Shown piece by piece: positions 1 through 9,186 of a stretch of 64,000 bases of DNA (position 1 is its first letter; each line of letters opens with the position of its first letter). Source of the DNA: Micromonospora sp. DSM 45708 (GTDB lineage: Bacteria > Actinomycetota > Actinomycetes > Mycobacteriales > Micromonosporaceae); the NCBI RefSeq assembly GCF_039566955.1, contig NZ_CP154796.1, positions 3,534,001 through 3,598,000 on the forward strand, given 5' to 3'. A model generated the notes under the pieces. That model saw nothing but the letters and a program-made list of their open reading frames with translations. It made no database searches and was not told the DNA's origin. The translations under genes and the position numbers were made by a program.

Positions 1-213
1 GCCAATCCACCCGTTCGGACGGTAACCGAAAGGTTCGGGTGTCGTCCGTCACGATCGACCGTTTCGAGATGCGGCGTCGCGCCGGATGCACTTTCCTTGA
101 CCGCGGACGCGTGCCCGCGCGTGTCCACCCGGCCGCTCGGCCACTCCCCACCACCCGCCCACCGCCGCCACCGATGCCGGCGTGTCCCACCCTGCACGGA
201 CGGAGATCGACAC

Positions 214-1611
214 GTGACCACTCTGCGGGTCGGCGCGCAGACCGCCACCGCGACGGACCGGCTCCACCGGCCCACCCTCACCTCCCGACCGACCGCGCCG
301 CCGCAGCCCGGCGTCGCGCCCCGGAAGCGGCGCATCCTGATGCTGTCGTGGGAGTACCCGCCGGTGCTCGTCGGTGGCCTCGGCCGCCACGTGCACGCGC
401 TCTCCGTCGCCCTGGCCGCCGCCGGGCACGAGGTCACCGTGGTCACCCGGCACGCCGAGGGCGCGCCGCTGGAGGAGTACGCCGACGGCGTACGCGTCGT
501 CCGCGCCGCCGAGGACCCGGTCACGTTCCCGCTCGCCACCGGGTCGCTGCTGGCCTGGACCATGGCGTTCAACCACACGCTCACCCGGGCCGCCCTGCGC
601 GCCGCCGAGTCCGGCACGTACGACGTGATCCACGCCCACGACTGGCTCGTCGCGCACACCGCCATGACGCTGCGCGAGCACCTGGACGTGCCGCTGGTGA
701 CCACCATCCACGCCACCGAGGCGGGCCGGCACCAGGGCTGGCTGCCCGAGGAGATGAACCGCACCATCCACGGCGTCGAGCAGTGGCTGGCCAGCGAGTC
801 CGGCCGGGTGATCGTCTGCTCCGGCTACATGCGCGACGAGGTCGGCGCGTTGTTCGGCGTGGACCGGTCCCGGGTCGACGTGGTCCCCAACGGCGTCGAG
901 CCGCACCGCTGGCGGGTGCCCGCCTCGGCGGTCGCCGCAGCCCGGGCCCGCTTCGCCGCCGACGGGCCGCTTGTCACGTTCGCCGGTCGGCTCGTCTACG
1001 AGAAGGGCGTGCAGCACCTGCTGGCCGGGCTGCCCCGGCTGCGGGACCGGCACCCCGGGCTGCGCGCGGTGATCATCGGCGACGGGCCGTACAAGGCGGA
1101 GCTGGAGTCCGAGGTGCAGCGGCTCGGGTTGGGCGGCACGGTCAGCATGCCCGGGTTCCTCGGCGGCACCGACCTGCCCGCCGTGATGGCCGCCTCGGAC
1201 TGCTTCGCGGTGCCCAGCATCTACGAGCCGTTCGGCATGGTCGCGCTGGAGGGCGCCGCCGCGGGCGCGCCGCTGGCGGTGTCGCGTACCGGCGGGTTGG
1301 CCGAGATCGTCGAGCCGGGCGTCACCGGGATGACGTTCGCCCCGCAGGACCCGGACGGGCTGGCCGAGGCGGTGCACGCGCTGCTCTCCGACACCGACCG
1401 GGCCCGTGCGCTGGCCCGACGCGCCCGCGCCATGGTGCACGAGCGGTACGGCTGGTCGGCCATCGCGTCCCGCACCGCCGCCGGGTACGCCGCCGCCATC
1501 GCCCAGGACGCCGCGTTCACCGCGAATCGGGCCGAGCAGCGGATGGCCCTCGGCCGGTCCCGGCCCGTCCTGCCCGAAGGCAACCTGCTCGCGACCGCCG
1601 GCCTGCGCTGA
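214..1611 (+). CDS. GT4 glycosyltransferase, Rv3032-like alpha-glucosyltransferase
   Basis: Retaining GT-B glycosyltransferase of family 4. The sugar-acceptor half carries SWEYPP (about residue 45) and GGLGRHVHAL (about 54), then HAHDWLVAHTAM and TTIHATEAGRHQGW. The donor half has GRLVYEKGVQHLL and the E-x7-E motif EPFGMVALE (Glu338 and Glu346). From memory, this pattern closely follows mycobacterial Rv3032, which builds alpha-1,4-glucan of methylglucose lipopolysaccharide type, so a cytoplasmic alpha-glucan role is likely but the acceptor is not proven. I chose the GTG at 214 because GGAG lies 9 bases upstream; longer starts exist at 97 but only add low-complexity residues. It is monocistronic, and a hairpin follows the stop. 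The 213 bases upstream hold no gene I can support. Confidence 0.85.
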   Translation: MTTLRVGAQTATATDRLHRPTLTSRPTAPPQPGVAPRKRRILMLSWEYPPVLVGGLGRHVHALSVALAAAGHEVTVVTRHAEGAPLEEYADGVRVVRAAEDPVTFPLATGSLLAWTMAFNHTLTRAALRAAESGTYDVIHAHDWLVAHTAMTLREHLDVPLVTTIHATEAGRHQGWLPEEMNRTIHGVEQWLASESGRVIVCSGYMRDEVGALFGVDRSRVDVVPNGVEPHRWRVPASAVAAARARFAADGPLVTFAGRLVYEKGVQHLLAGLPRLRDRHPGLRAVIIGDGPYKAELESEVQRLGLGGTVSMPGFLGGTDLPAVMAASDCFAVPSIYEPFGMVALEGAAAGAPLAVSRTGGLAEIVEPGVTGMTFAPQDPDGLAEAVHALLSDTDRARALARRARAMVHERYGWSAIASRTAAGYAAAIAQDAAFTANRAEQRMALGRSRPVLPEGNLLATAGLR

Positions 1612-1620
1612 GTCCGGACC

Positions 1621-1660
1621 ACGACGGCCGCCGACCCCGCGTGGGGGCGGCGGCCGTCGT
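1621..1660. terminator. Bidirectional hairpin terminator
   Basis: Arms 1621-1638 and 1643-1660 pair over 13 bases (ACGACGGCCGCCG with its complement), followed by one mismatch and four more G-C pairs. It sits in the 54 bases between two convergent genes and has no U-tract, as is usual in high-GC actinobacteria. Confidence 0.7.
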
Positions 1661-1665
1661 CACGG

Positions 1666-3021
1666 TCAGCCCGCTCGCTGGTCGTGCGGCACGGTGACGG
1701 TCACCGTGCAGCCGACCGGCCGGCCGATCTCGTCGTGGCCCGCGTACCGCAGGGTGTAGACCCGGTCCCCGCCGCCGCCGGGTCGTTCCGCGCGGAGCCG
1801 GCCGGTGGTGCCCGGCGTGCCGGCGACGAAGCCCTCGATGTCGGCGCCGCCGCCGGTCACCTCGGCCAGGGTCAGGGCGTACGGCCCGAGCACCCCGTCG
1901 GGCAGGTCCACCGACACGGCGACGTCCACCATCCGGTGGTCGGGCGGCCACAGCACCGGCCGGTCCACCGCGCAGTCCAGGGCGCGGGTGGGCACCGGCT
2001 CGGGCAGGGTGGCCACGGCGTGCCCGATCGTCGCGGTCAGCCGGCCCCCGGCCTCGTAGTACATGTGCGCGGTCCGCCCGTCGAAGTAGAAGGTCGGGGC
2101 GGCCGAGCGGCCCAGGTCCGGCGCCGCGTCGAGCGAGTCGTGCACGGTCCCGAGGTGCACCTCCCGGTCGAAGCCCTCGCCGACGTCCACGGCGTGCATG
2201 TTGCCGTCGGCGGCGTGGAAGATCACCAGGTTGCGTCCCTGCCAGCGGAGGAAGAACGGTCCGGAGGCGTTCGGGCCCTCGATGCCCTGCGGGGTGACGA
2301 TCGGGTCGGGCTGGACGGTCCAGGTGCGCGCGTCCGGCGAGACCGCCCAGCGGATCCGCCGGGAGACCGGGCCGGTCGGGCCGGGCGCCGCGGCCGTGGG
2401 GTTGTCCATGAACAGCATCAGGTACCGGCTGCCCAGGCGGGGCACCGACTGCTCGAACACCCGGGCGTACGAGGTCTCGCCGCCGGTGGTGGCGTCCCGG
2501 CTGATCGCCGTGCCGCCGTAGTCGAAGTGGATGCCGTCGGTGGAGGTGGCGTACCGGGTGATCGAGTTCTCGCCGTGGAAGTAGAGGAAGAGCTTCCGCT
2601 CCCCCTCGACCCAGATCGCGTGCGGCGACGAGATGTGGCTGACCGCGGAGTAGTACGGCGGCCAGTTGTTGCTGACCAGCGGGTTGGCCCGGTACTCGGT
2701 CCACGGGCCGTCGATCGAGTCGGCGTACGCCAGGGCGATACCGCCAGGCCGCTCGTGCGGGGCGTAGTAGAGGTAGTACGTGCCGAGCGGGTGCGCGAAG
2801 TAGTCGGCGGCCCGGATCACGCTGGGGAAGATGAACTCGTTCGTCGGGTTGTAGGCGAGGGCGCTCTTGTCGAACGCCGTACCGGCGTAGCTGAAGTGCG
2901 GGAACTCGAACGTCGGCTCGGCGGCGGCGGGTGCGGCGCCGCCGAGCGCGGCGACGAGCAGGCCCGCGCCGGCCGCGGCCACGGCGGCGCGGCGGCGGGA
3001 CGAACCGGGTGCAGTCGGCAT
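1666..3021 (-). CDS. Secreted beta-propeller glycoside hydrolase-like protein
   Basis: Exported protein of 451 residues. The N-terminus has a twin-arginine-like signal (RRRAAVAAAGAGLLVAAL, AxA cleavage before EPTFEF). The body is rich in YYLYYAP, GPWTEY, SPHAIWV, LFLYFHGE and GPNASGPFF blade motifs typical of five-bladed propellers of the GH43/GH117/GH130 sort. About the last 110 residues contain LWPPDHRMV, a motif of Ig-like surface domains. It lacks true Asp-boxes, so I do not call it a sialidase; the substrate is unknown. The ATG at 3021 has AGGAAGG upstream. It is divergent from the LacI gene, and CTAAT/ATTAG operators lie in the shared upstream region, so it is probably the extracellular arm of the sugar locus to its right. 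Confidence 0.7.
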   Translation of the reverse strand: MPTAPGSSRRRAAVAAAGAGLLVAALGGAAPAAAEPTFEFPHFSYAGTAFDKSALAYNPTNEFIFPSVIRAADYFAHPLGTYYLYYAPHERPGGIALAYADSIDGPWTEYRANPLVSNNWPPYYSAVSHISSPHAIWVEGERKLFLYFHGENSITRYATSTDGIHFDYGGTAISRDATTGGETSYARVFEQSVPRLGSRYLMLFMDNPTAAAPGPTGPVSRRIRWAVSPDARTWTVQPDPIVTPQGIEGPNASGPFFLRWQGRNLVIFHAADGNMHAVDVGEGFDREVHLGTVHDSLDAAPDLGRSAAPTFYFDGRTAHMYYEAGGRLTATIGHAVATLPEPVPTRALDCAVDRPVLWPPDHRMVDVAVSVDLPDGVLGPYALTLAEVTGGGADIEGFVAGTPGTTGRLRAERPGGGGDRVYTLRYAGHDEIGRPVGCTVTVTVPHDQRAG

Positions 3022-3153
3022 GTCGGCCTTCCTGTCCTTGAACGGCGGTGGGGGTGTCCACGGTGGCGCGACGCCGACCGTAGGCACGCACGGTGACGGT
3101 CGGCGGACGAGCGGCGCGGGGATCGTTGACGCGGGGGCGCCGACCAACCCCTG

Positions 3154-3167
3154 CTAATACGTATTAG
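3154..3167. promoter_or_regulatory. LacI-family operator O1 (perfect palindrome)
   Basis: CTAATACGTATTAG is a perfect 14-base palindrome, 132 bases upstream of the divergent hydrolase start. It is one of three related sites in the otherwise gene-free stretch 3022-3409. Odd-symmetry AT-rich palindromes with a central CG are typical LacI-family targets. Besides these sites I see only an isolated TTGACA at 3330-3335 there. Confidence 0.75.
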
Positions 3168-3275
3168 TGTCTATTCCTTCCGGATGCTGCCGCCCCGGGG
3201 GGCAGCTGTCAAGCCCCTCCTCCGCGCATCCGGTCGCCACGCACGGCGGCCTTGCCGAGTTCCCGCTGTCCATCG

Positions 3276-3289
3276 CTAATCCGCATTAG
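3276..3289. promoter_or_regulatory. LacI-family operator O2
   Basis: CTAATCCGCATTAG keeps both CTAAT and ATTAG half-sites with a less symmetric centre (CCGC). It lies 122 bases from O1 and 101 bases from O3 (start to start), spacings that would allow DNA looping across the divergent promoters. Confidence 0.7.
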
Positions 3290-3376
3290 TTCAGGGAGTT
3301 CATCCCCCGGAAATGTTCCGGCCAAGGTCTTGACACCACGCTTCCCGACCGCGAGGCTTCCTCCCGACGCCGTTCG

Positions 3377-3390
3377 TTAATACGCATTAG
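3377..3390. promoter_or_regulatory. LacI-family operator O3, just upstream of lacI
   Basis: TTAATACGCATTAG, with one half-site degenerate at its first base, ends 19 bases before the GTG of the LacI gene and 7 bases before its GGGAAGG ribosome site. It should therefore cover the start region of the lacI transcript, which points to autoregulation and co-control of the downstream operon. Confidence 0.7.
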
Positions 3391-3409
3391 CCCGACCGGG
3401 AAGGCCTCC

Positions 3410-4456
3410 GTGACCTCGACCCCCAAGCGCCTCACACAGCGTGACATCGCGCGGCTGGCCGGTGTCAGCCAGGCGACCGTCTCCCTGGTGCTCAACAAGC
3501 GGGCCGACGCGGACGTGCGCATCGCGCCCGAGACCCGCGACCGGGTGCTGCGGGTGATCGCGGAGACCGGCTACGCCGCCGACCCGGTGGCCCGCCGCCT
3601 GGCCGCCCGGTTCAACCGGATCATCGGCGTCTTCACCTACGAACCGGCCTTTCCGAGCGGCAGCCGCGACTTCTTCCACCCGTTCCTGGTCGGCATCGAG
3701 GAGTACGCCGAACGTGCCGGCTGTGACCTGCTGCTGTTCACCAGCGCGCCGGTGGTCGACGGCCGGCGGCGGATCTTCCACCAGGACAACCGGCTCCGGC
3801 TGGCGGACGGCTGCATCCTGCTCGGTCGCGAGATCGACGCCGCGGAACTGCACCGACTCAACCGCGACGGCTACCCGTACGTGGCGGTCGGGCGTCGCGA
3901 CGACGCGGGCGGCCCGGTCCCCTACGTCGGTGCCGACTACGCCAGCGCCGTCGGGGAGGCGGTCGAGCGGGCCCTCGCCCACGGCCACCGCCGGCTGGCC
4001 TACCTGGCGATGGGCTCGACCGCGGAGTCCTCCGAGGACCGCCGCCGGGGCTTCGTCCAACGCGGGGCGGACGCGGAGAGCGCCCGGCAGATCACCGCGG
4101 CCGGACGCGAGGTCGAGGGGATCCTCGACGGACTGCTCGACGACCGGGCCACCGCTGTCTTCGTCGAGGACTACGCCACCGCGGTCGCGCTGGACCTGGC
4201 CGCCCGGCGACGCGGGCTGAGCGTGCCCGGCGACCTGTCGGTGCTCACCCTCGGCGACCCCACCACGCCGGTGCCCACCGAGATCACCTTCAGCGGCTTC
4301 CACATCCCCCGCGAGGAGATGGGCCGGCAGGCGGTCGAGGTGCTGGCCGGCGTCATCGACGGCAGCGCCACCGGCCTGCCGCAGCGACTTCTCCCCTGCG
4401 AACCCGTCGAGGGCGAGACCCTCGGCATCCCCGATCCGGCGGTCGAGCGCCGCTGA
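3410..4456 (+). CDS. LacI-family transcriptional regulator
   Basis: Regulator of 348 residues, the usual LacI length. The N-terminal helix-turn-helix and hinge are clear (TQRDIARLAGVSQATVSLVLN, then the hinge region around residue 55). The rest is a periplasmic-binding-protein-like sugar sensor with IIGVFTYEP and an effector domain ending near residue 335. The GTG at 3410 has GGGAAGG upstream. It is first in an apparent operon running to nanE at 10777, and divergent from the hydrolase gene. Three CTAAT/ATTAG palindromes next to it are the probable targets. The effector is not predictable; an amino sugar such as N-acetylmannosamine would fit the downstream genes. Confidence 0.9.
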   Translation: MTSTPKRLTQRDIARLAGVSQATVSLVLNKRADADVRIAPETRDRVLRVIAETGYAADPVARRLAARFNRIIGVFTYEPAFPSGSRDFFHPFLVGIEEYAERAGCDLLLFTSAPVVDGRRRIFHQDNRLRLADGCILLGREIDAAELHRLNRDGYPYVAVGRRDDAGGPVPYVGADYASAVGEAVERALAHGHRRLAYLAMGSTAESSEDRRRGFVQRGADAESARQITAAGREVEGILDGLLDDRATAVFVEDYATAVALDLAARRRGLSVPGDLSVLTLGDPTTPVPTEITFSGFHIPREEMGRQAVEVLAGVIDGSATGLPQRLLPCEPVEGETLGIPDPAVERR

Positions 4457-4484
4457 GCGGCGACCGCCAACTGGAAGGAAGCAA

Positions 4485-6089
4485 GTGGCACAGATGCGTG
4501 CGGACGTCCTCGTCGTGGGCGGCGGGCTCGGCGGCGTCGCGGCGGCACTCGCCGCCCTCCGCGAGGGCCGGTCCGTCGTCCTGACCGAGGAGTTCGACTG
4601 GCTGGGCGGGCAGCTCACCAGCCAGGCGGTACCGCCGGACGAGCACTCGTGGATCGAGCAGTTCGGCGCCACCGCCAGCTACCGGGCGCTGCGCACCGGG
4701 ATTCGCGACTACTACCGCCGGCACTACCCGCTGACCGAGCGCTCCCGCCGCTGGACGGACCTCAACCCGGGCGCCGGCTGGGTCAGCCGACTCTGCCACG
4801 AGCCGCGGGTGGCCGTCGCGGTGATCGAGGAGATGTTGGCGCCGTACCGGGGTGCCGGTTTGCTGACCGTGCTCCAGCCGTACCGGCCGGTGGCGGTGGC
4901 GACCGACGGCGACCGGGTCGTCGGAGTCACCGTGGCGCACCGCGACCGCGACCAGCGGATCGAGATCACCGCGCCGTACACGCTGGACGCCACCGAGACC
5001 GGTGAGCTGCTGCCGCTGTCCGGCACCGAGTACGTGACCGGGTTCGAGTCGCGGGAGGAGACCGGCGAGCCGAGCGCGCCCGCCGAGGCCCAGCCGATGA
5101 ACATGCAGGCCGTCTCCGTCTGCTTCGCCATCGACCACGTCGACGGCGACCACACCATCGACCGCCCGGCCGGGTACGACTTCTGGCGCGACTACAAGCC
5201 CGACTTCTGGGGCGACCGGATGCTGTCCTGGCGCTCGCCGCACCCGCGGACGCTGGAGATCGTCGAGCGCAGCTTCACCCCGAACCCGGACGACGACCCG
5301 CTGGCCGTCAACGCCGACCAGCGGGTCAACCCCGGTGACGGCAACCTCTGGACGTTCCGGCGCATCGCCGCCCGGCGCAACTTCGTCGACGGCGCGTACG
5401 GCAGCGACATCACGCTGGTCAACTGGCCGATGATCGACTACTTCGAGGCACCGGTCATCGACGTGCCGAACGCCTCCTGGCACCTGGACAAGGCGCGGGA
5501 GCTGTCGTACTCGGTGCTGTACTGGCTGCAGACCGAGGCGCCCCGGCCGGACGGCGGCACCGGCTTCCCCGGGCTGCGGCTGCGCGGCGACGTGACCGGC
5601 AGCGCCGACGGCCTGGCCCAGGCTCCGTACATCCGCGAGTCCCGCCGGATCCGGGCCGAGTACACCGTCGTCGAGCAGGACCTGTCCCTGTCCGTCCGGG
5701 GCGACCACGGCGCCGTCAGCTACCCGGACGCGGTGGGCGTGGGCATGTACCGGATCGACCTGCACCCGTCGACCGGCGGCGACAACTACATCGACGTCGG
5801 CTCCTGCCCGTTCGAGATCCCGCTCGGCGCGCTGATCCCGCAGCGGATGGAGAACCTGCTGCCGGCCGGCAAGAACATCGGCACCACCCACGTCACCAAC
5901 GGCAGCTACCGGCTGCACCCGGTCGAGTGGAACGTCGGCGAGGTCGCCGGCCTGCTCGCCGACTTCTGTCTGGCGCGGGGCGAGTCCCCGCGCGCGGTCC
6001 GCAACACCCCCCGTCTGCTGGCCGACTTCCAGGACCGCCTCACCGCGGCCGGCGTGGAACAGCGCTGGCCCCGGATCGCGGGCTACTGA
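4485..6089 (+). CDS. FAD-dependent oxidoreductase (FAD_oxidored family)
   Basis: Cytoplasmic flavoprotein of 534 residues. A dinucleotide-binding GxGxxG lies at residues 12-17 (VVGGGLGGVAAAL), followed by the TEEFDWLGGQLTSQ block seen in the PF12831 family, and a second FAD contact near the C-terminus (NLLPAGKNIGTTHVTNG). No signal peptide. The start GTG has GGAAGGA 6 bases upstream, and the gene is 28 bases after lacI and 25 before the solute-binding gene, so it belongs to the operon. Family members oxidise or rearrange diverse small molecules. Here I infer action on a sugar or sugar acid imported by the neighbouring transporter; the exact reaction is unknown. Confidence 0.75.
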   Translation: MAQMRADVLVVGGGLGGVAAALAALREGRSVVLTEEFDWLGGQLTSQAVPPDEHSWIEQFGATASYRALRTGIRDYYRRHYPLTERSRRWTDLNPGAGWVSRLCHEPRVAVAVIEEMLAPYRGAGLLTVLQPYRPVAVATDGDRVVGVTVAHRDRDQRIEITAPYTLDATETGELLPLSGTEYVTGFESREETGEPSAPAEAQPMNMQAVSVCFAIDHVDGDHTIDRPAGYDFWRDYKPDFWGDRMLSWRSPHPRTLEIVERSFTPNPDDDPLAVNADQRVNPGDGNLWTFRRIAARRNFVDGAYGSDITLVNWPMIDYFEAPVIDVPNASWHLDKARELSYSVLYWLQTEAPRPDGGTGFPGLRLRGDVTGSADGLAQAPYIRESRRIRAEYTVVEQDLSLSVRGDHGAVSYPDAVGVGMYRIDLHPSTGGDNYIDVGSCPFEIPLGALIPQRMENLLPAGKNIGTTHVTNGSYRLHPVEWNVGEVAGLLADFCLARGESPRAVRNTPRLLADFQDRLTAAGVEQRWPRIAGY

Positions 6090-6114
6090 ACACACCCCCG
6101 ATGAGGAGAAGATT

Positions 6115-7398
6115 GTGAGAGCAGGAAAGGCCCTGCGCGGCGTCGCCGTTGCGCTGGCCGGCGCGCTCGCCCTGACCGCCTGCGGCGGCGGTGGCGAGGC
6201 TGCCGACAGTGGTCCGGCAAAGCTGCGGATGACCGTCTGGTCGGCCAACGAGGCCCACCTCAAGCTGTTCAACGAGATCGCCGACGAGTACCGCAAGAAC
6301 CACCCGGACGTGGCGGAGATCAAGTTCGACCCGCTGCCGTTCGACACCTACACCACGACGCTGACCACCCAGATCGCCGGCGGCAACGCCCCCGACCTGG
6401 CGTGGATCTTCGAGAACTCGGCACCCGACTTCGTGGCCTCCGGGGCGCTGCTGCCGGTGGACGAGACGCTCAAGAAGGCCGAGGGCTACCAGTACGACGA
6501 CCTCTCCCCCGCCACGCTCAGGCTCTGGCAGGACGGCGGCAAGCTCTACGCGTACCCCTTCTCGACCTCGCCGTTCGGGGTGTTCGTCAACACCGACCTG
6601 GTCAAGAAGGCCGGGCAGAAGACCCCGGCCGAGCTGATCGCGGCCGGCCAGTGGACCTGGGACAACGCCCTGGCCACCGCCGCCGCGACAGCCGGGAAGT
6701 CCGGCAAGGCCGGGCTGGTCATCCGGGACTTCGACTACAAGGGTTGGGACAACCTGTCCACCTTCTGGACCGGCTGGGGCGCCCAGGCGTGGTCCGAGGA
6801 CGGGAAGTCCTGCGGGTTCGGCTCACCGGAGATGGTCGACGCCATGACCACCCTCCACAAGGCGATCTTCACCGGCAAGGCGCTGCCCGGCCCGGGCACC
6901 ACGGCCGACTTCTTTGCCGGTGACGCGGCCATGACCATCACCCAGATCTCCCGCGCCTCGCTGCTCAAGGAGGGCGGCTTCGGGTGGGACCTGGTGCCGC
7001 TGCCGGCCGGACCGAAGGGCGACTACGCGGTGGTCGGCCAGGCCGGCCTCGGCGTGCTGAAGAATAGCCCGCACGCCAAGCAGGCCGCCGACTTCCTGGC
7101 CTTCCTCACCAACCCCACGAACTCGGCGAAGCTCGCCCAGTTCTTCCCGCCGCCCCGACAGGCGCAGCTGACCGCCGAGACGCTCGCCAAGACGAACCCG
7201 AAGCTCAAGCCGGAGCAACTGCAGAAGGTCGTCATCGACGGCATCACCAACGGTGTGGTCAAGCCCAACCACGCCGGGCAGGCCGAGCTGAGCCAGCAGG
7301 TCCGCGCCGGCCTGGACCCGCTGTGGCAGCCGAACGCGGACGTCAAGGCCGTGCTCGACGGCGTCTGCGCCAAGATCCAGCCGCTGCTGGCGAAGTGA
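6115..7398 (+). CDS. ABC sugar transporter solute-binding lipoprotein
   Basis: Extracytoplasmic sugar-binding lipoprotein of 427 residues. The signal peptide ends in the lipobox LTAC (Cys23), followed by a Gly-rich linker, so it should be lipid-anchored. The sequence then follows the family 1 extracellular solute-binding fold (KLRMTVWSANEAHLKLFNEI, GGNAPDLAWIFENS, AFLTNPTNSAKLAQFF). The GTG start has GAGGAGAAG upstream. It is followed by two CUT1-type permeases. No ATPase gene is present in the operon, which is normal in actinomycetes that share the MsiK ATPase among sugar importers. Confidence 0.9.
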   Translation: MRAGKALRGVAVALAGALALTACGGGGEAADSGPAKLRMTVWSANEAHLKLFNEIADEYRKNHPDVAEIKFDPLPFDTYTTTLTTQIAGGNAPDLAWIFENSAPDFVASGALLPVDETLKKAEGYQYDDLSPATLRLWQDGGKLYAYPFSTSPFGVFVNTDLVKKAGQKTPAELIAAGQWTWDNALATAAATAGKSGKAGLVIRDFDYKGWDNLSTFWTGWGAQAWSEDGKSCGFGSPEMVDAMTTLHKAIFTGKALPGPGTTADFFAGDAAMTITQISRASLLKEGGFGWDLVPLPAGPKGDYAVVGQAGLGVLKNSPHAKQAADFLAFLTNPTNSAKLAQFFPPPRQAQLTAETLAKTNPKLKPEQLQKVVIDGITNGVVKPNHAGQAELSQQVRAGLDPLWQPNADVKAVLDGVCAKIQPLLAK

Positions 7399-8354
7399 CC
7401 GTGTCCCGGACGGACACCCGGGCGGGACGGGTCGCGCAGACCCGCCCCGCCCCGGGCCGGACCCGACGCCCCTGGTGGACCACCCGGCGTCGCGACCAGC
7501 TCACCGGATACCTCTTCGTCGCCCCGCAACTGCTCGGCAGCGCGGTCTTCGTGATCCTGCCGCTGATCCTGGTGGTCTGGTACAGCCTGCACGAGTGGAA
7601 CGTGCTCGCCGGCACGTTTGACTACGTCGGCGCGGACAACTACACCGCGCTCGCCGACGATCCCAACCTGGGGCCGGTGCTGCGGAGCACCGGGGTCTTC
7701 TCGGTCGGGCTGGTGGTGGGCAACCTCGCGCTGGCGTTGCTGCTCGCCGTGCTTCTCAACCAGAAACTGCGCGGGACGATCCTGTTCCGCACCCTGTTCT
7801 TCTCCCCCGTGGTGGTCTCCCTGGTGGCCTGGACCATCGTCTGGGGCTTCCTGCTCCAGGACAACGGCGGGATCAACGGCCTGCTCGACACGCTCGGCGT
7901 GGACGGGCCGAACTGGCTGCGCGGCGAGGGCACCGCGATGGTGTCCGTGATCGTCGTGCAGGTGTTCAAGAACGTCGGCCTCAACATGGTGCTGTTCCTG
8001 GCCGCGCTCCAGGGCGTGCCCGCCGAGCTGTACGAGGCCGCCGAGGTCGACGGGGCCGGCCGGCTGCGCCAGTTCTGGCGGATCACCGTGCCGCTGATCA
8101 GCCCCACGATCCTGCTCACCTCGATCATCACGGTGGTCGGCTCGTTGCAGGTCTTCGCGCAGATCGCGGTGCTCACCCAGGGCGGGCCCGGCACCTCCAC
8201 CACCGTGCTCGTCTACTACCTCTACCAGCAGGCGTTCCAGTTCCATCACTTCGGCTACGGCGCCACCCTGTCGATCGTGCTGTTCGCGATCGTGCTGGCG
8301 CTCACCGTGCTGCAGTGGCAGATGCGCAGGAGGTGGGTCTTCCATGAGTCGTGA
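7395..8354 (+). CDS. ABC sugar transporter permease 1
   Basis: Integral membrane permease of 319 residues with about six membrane segments and the MalF-type cytoplasmic EAA loop (ELYEAAEVDGAGRLRQFWRI), which docks on the ATPase. Strong hydrophobic stretches start at LTGYLFVAPQLLGSAVF and continue to the C-terminus. The GTG at 7395 overlaps the stop of the solute-binding gene (GTGA), the usual translational coupling; a GTG at 7401 is an alternative. With the next gene it forms the CUT1 heterodimeric channel. Confidence 0.9.
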   Translation: MTVSRTDTRAGRVAQTRPAPGRTRRPWWTTRRRDQLTGYLFVAPQLLGSAVFVILPLILVVWYSLHEWNVLAGTFDYVGADNYTALADDPNLGPVLRSTGVFSVGLVVGNLALALLLAVLLNQKLRGTILFRTLFFSPVVVSLVAWTIVWGFLLQDNGGINGLLDTLGVDGPNWLRGEGTAMVSVIVVQVFKNVGLNMVLFLAALQGVPAELYEAAEVDGAGRLRQFWRITVPLISPTILLTSIITVVGSLQVFAQIAVLTQGGPGTSTTVLVYYLYQQAFQFHHFGYGATLSIVLFAIVLALTVLQWQMRRRWVFHES

Positions 8355-9186
8355 CCTGTCGCCCCGGGCCAAGCTGGTGCTCTACGGGGTGCTGCTGGTG
8401 CTCGCCGTCCCGTTCGTCTTCCCGACCTGGTGGATGGTCACCTCGTCGCTGAGGCCGGTGGCGGACATCTTCGCCTTCCCGCCGCAGCTCTGGCCGAGCA
8501 ACCCGCGGCTGGAGGCGTACCACCGGGTGTTCGAGCTGCAGCCGTTCGGCCGGCAGTACCTGAACAGCCTCTACATCGCCCTGGTGGTCACGGTCGGCAC
8601 GCTCGCCGTCTCCGCGCTGGCCGGGTACGCGTTCGCCCGGATCCGGTTCCGTGGGCAGAACGTGCTGTTCCTGGTGGTCCTCGCCGGCCTGCTCATCCCG
8701 AGTGAGGTGACGATCGTGCCGCTGTTCCAGATGTTCTTCAAGCTCGGCCTGATCGACACCCACTGGCCGCTGCTCCTGGTGCCGATCTTCGGCGCGCCGA
8801 GCGTGCTGGCCACCTTCATCATGCGGCAGTTCTTCATCGCGCTCCCCGGCGAGCTGGAGGAGGCGGCCCGCGTCGACGGGCTCGGCCGGTTCGCCACCTT
8901 CTGGAAGATCGCCCTGCCGCTGTCCCGGCCCGCCCTGGGCGCGGTGGCCATCTTCACCTTCCTGCACAGCTGGAACCTCTACCTGGAGCCGATCGTGTTC
9001 CTCTCCTCCCCGGAGAAGTTCACCCTGCCGCAGGCGCTCACCCAGTTCGTCGACGCGTACGGCGGACCGATGTGGGACGTGCAGCTTGCCGCCGCCTCGA
9101 TGACCGCCCTGCCGGTGCTGGTGGTCTTCGTCGTCGCCCAGAAGCAGTTCGTCGAGGGCCTCGCACACACCGGCCTGAAGGGATGA
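8344..9186 (+). CDS. ABC sugar transporter permease 2
   Basis: MalG-type permease of 280 residues with six predicted membrane segments and the EAA loop ELEEAARVDGLGRFATFWKI. The ATG at 8344 lies inside the end of permease 1 and has a strong AGGAGGTGGG site, so the two subunits should be made together. C-terminal HTGLKG is typical for MalG-type subunits. Substrate is inferred from the operon, which encodes amino-sugar kinase and epimerase. Confidence 0.9.
   Translation: MSRDLSPRAKLVLYGVLLVLAVPFVFPTWWMVTSSLRPVADIFAFPPQLWPSNPRLEAYHRVFELQPFGRQYLNSLYIALVVTVGTLAVSALAGYAFARIRFRGQNVLFLVVLAGLLIPSEVTIVPLFQMFFKLGLIDTHWPLLLVPIFGAPSVLATFIMRQFFIALPGELEEAARVDGLGRFATFWKIALPLSRPALGAVAIFTFLHSWNLYLEPIVFLSSPEKFTLPQALTQFVDAYGGPMWDVQLAAASMTALPVLVVFVVAQKQFVEGLAHTGLKG

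Noticed and set aside
1666..3021. Sialidase for the secreted propeller protein
   Set aside because: Asp-boxes are absent or degenerate (SPDARTW only) and no Arg triad is visible; kept as generic glycoside hydrolase-like.
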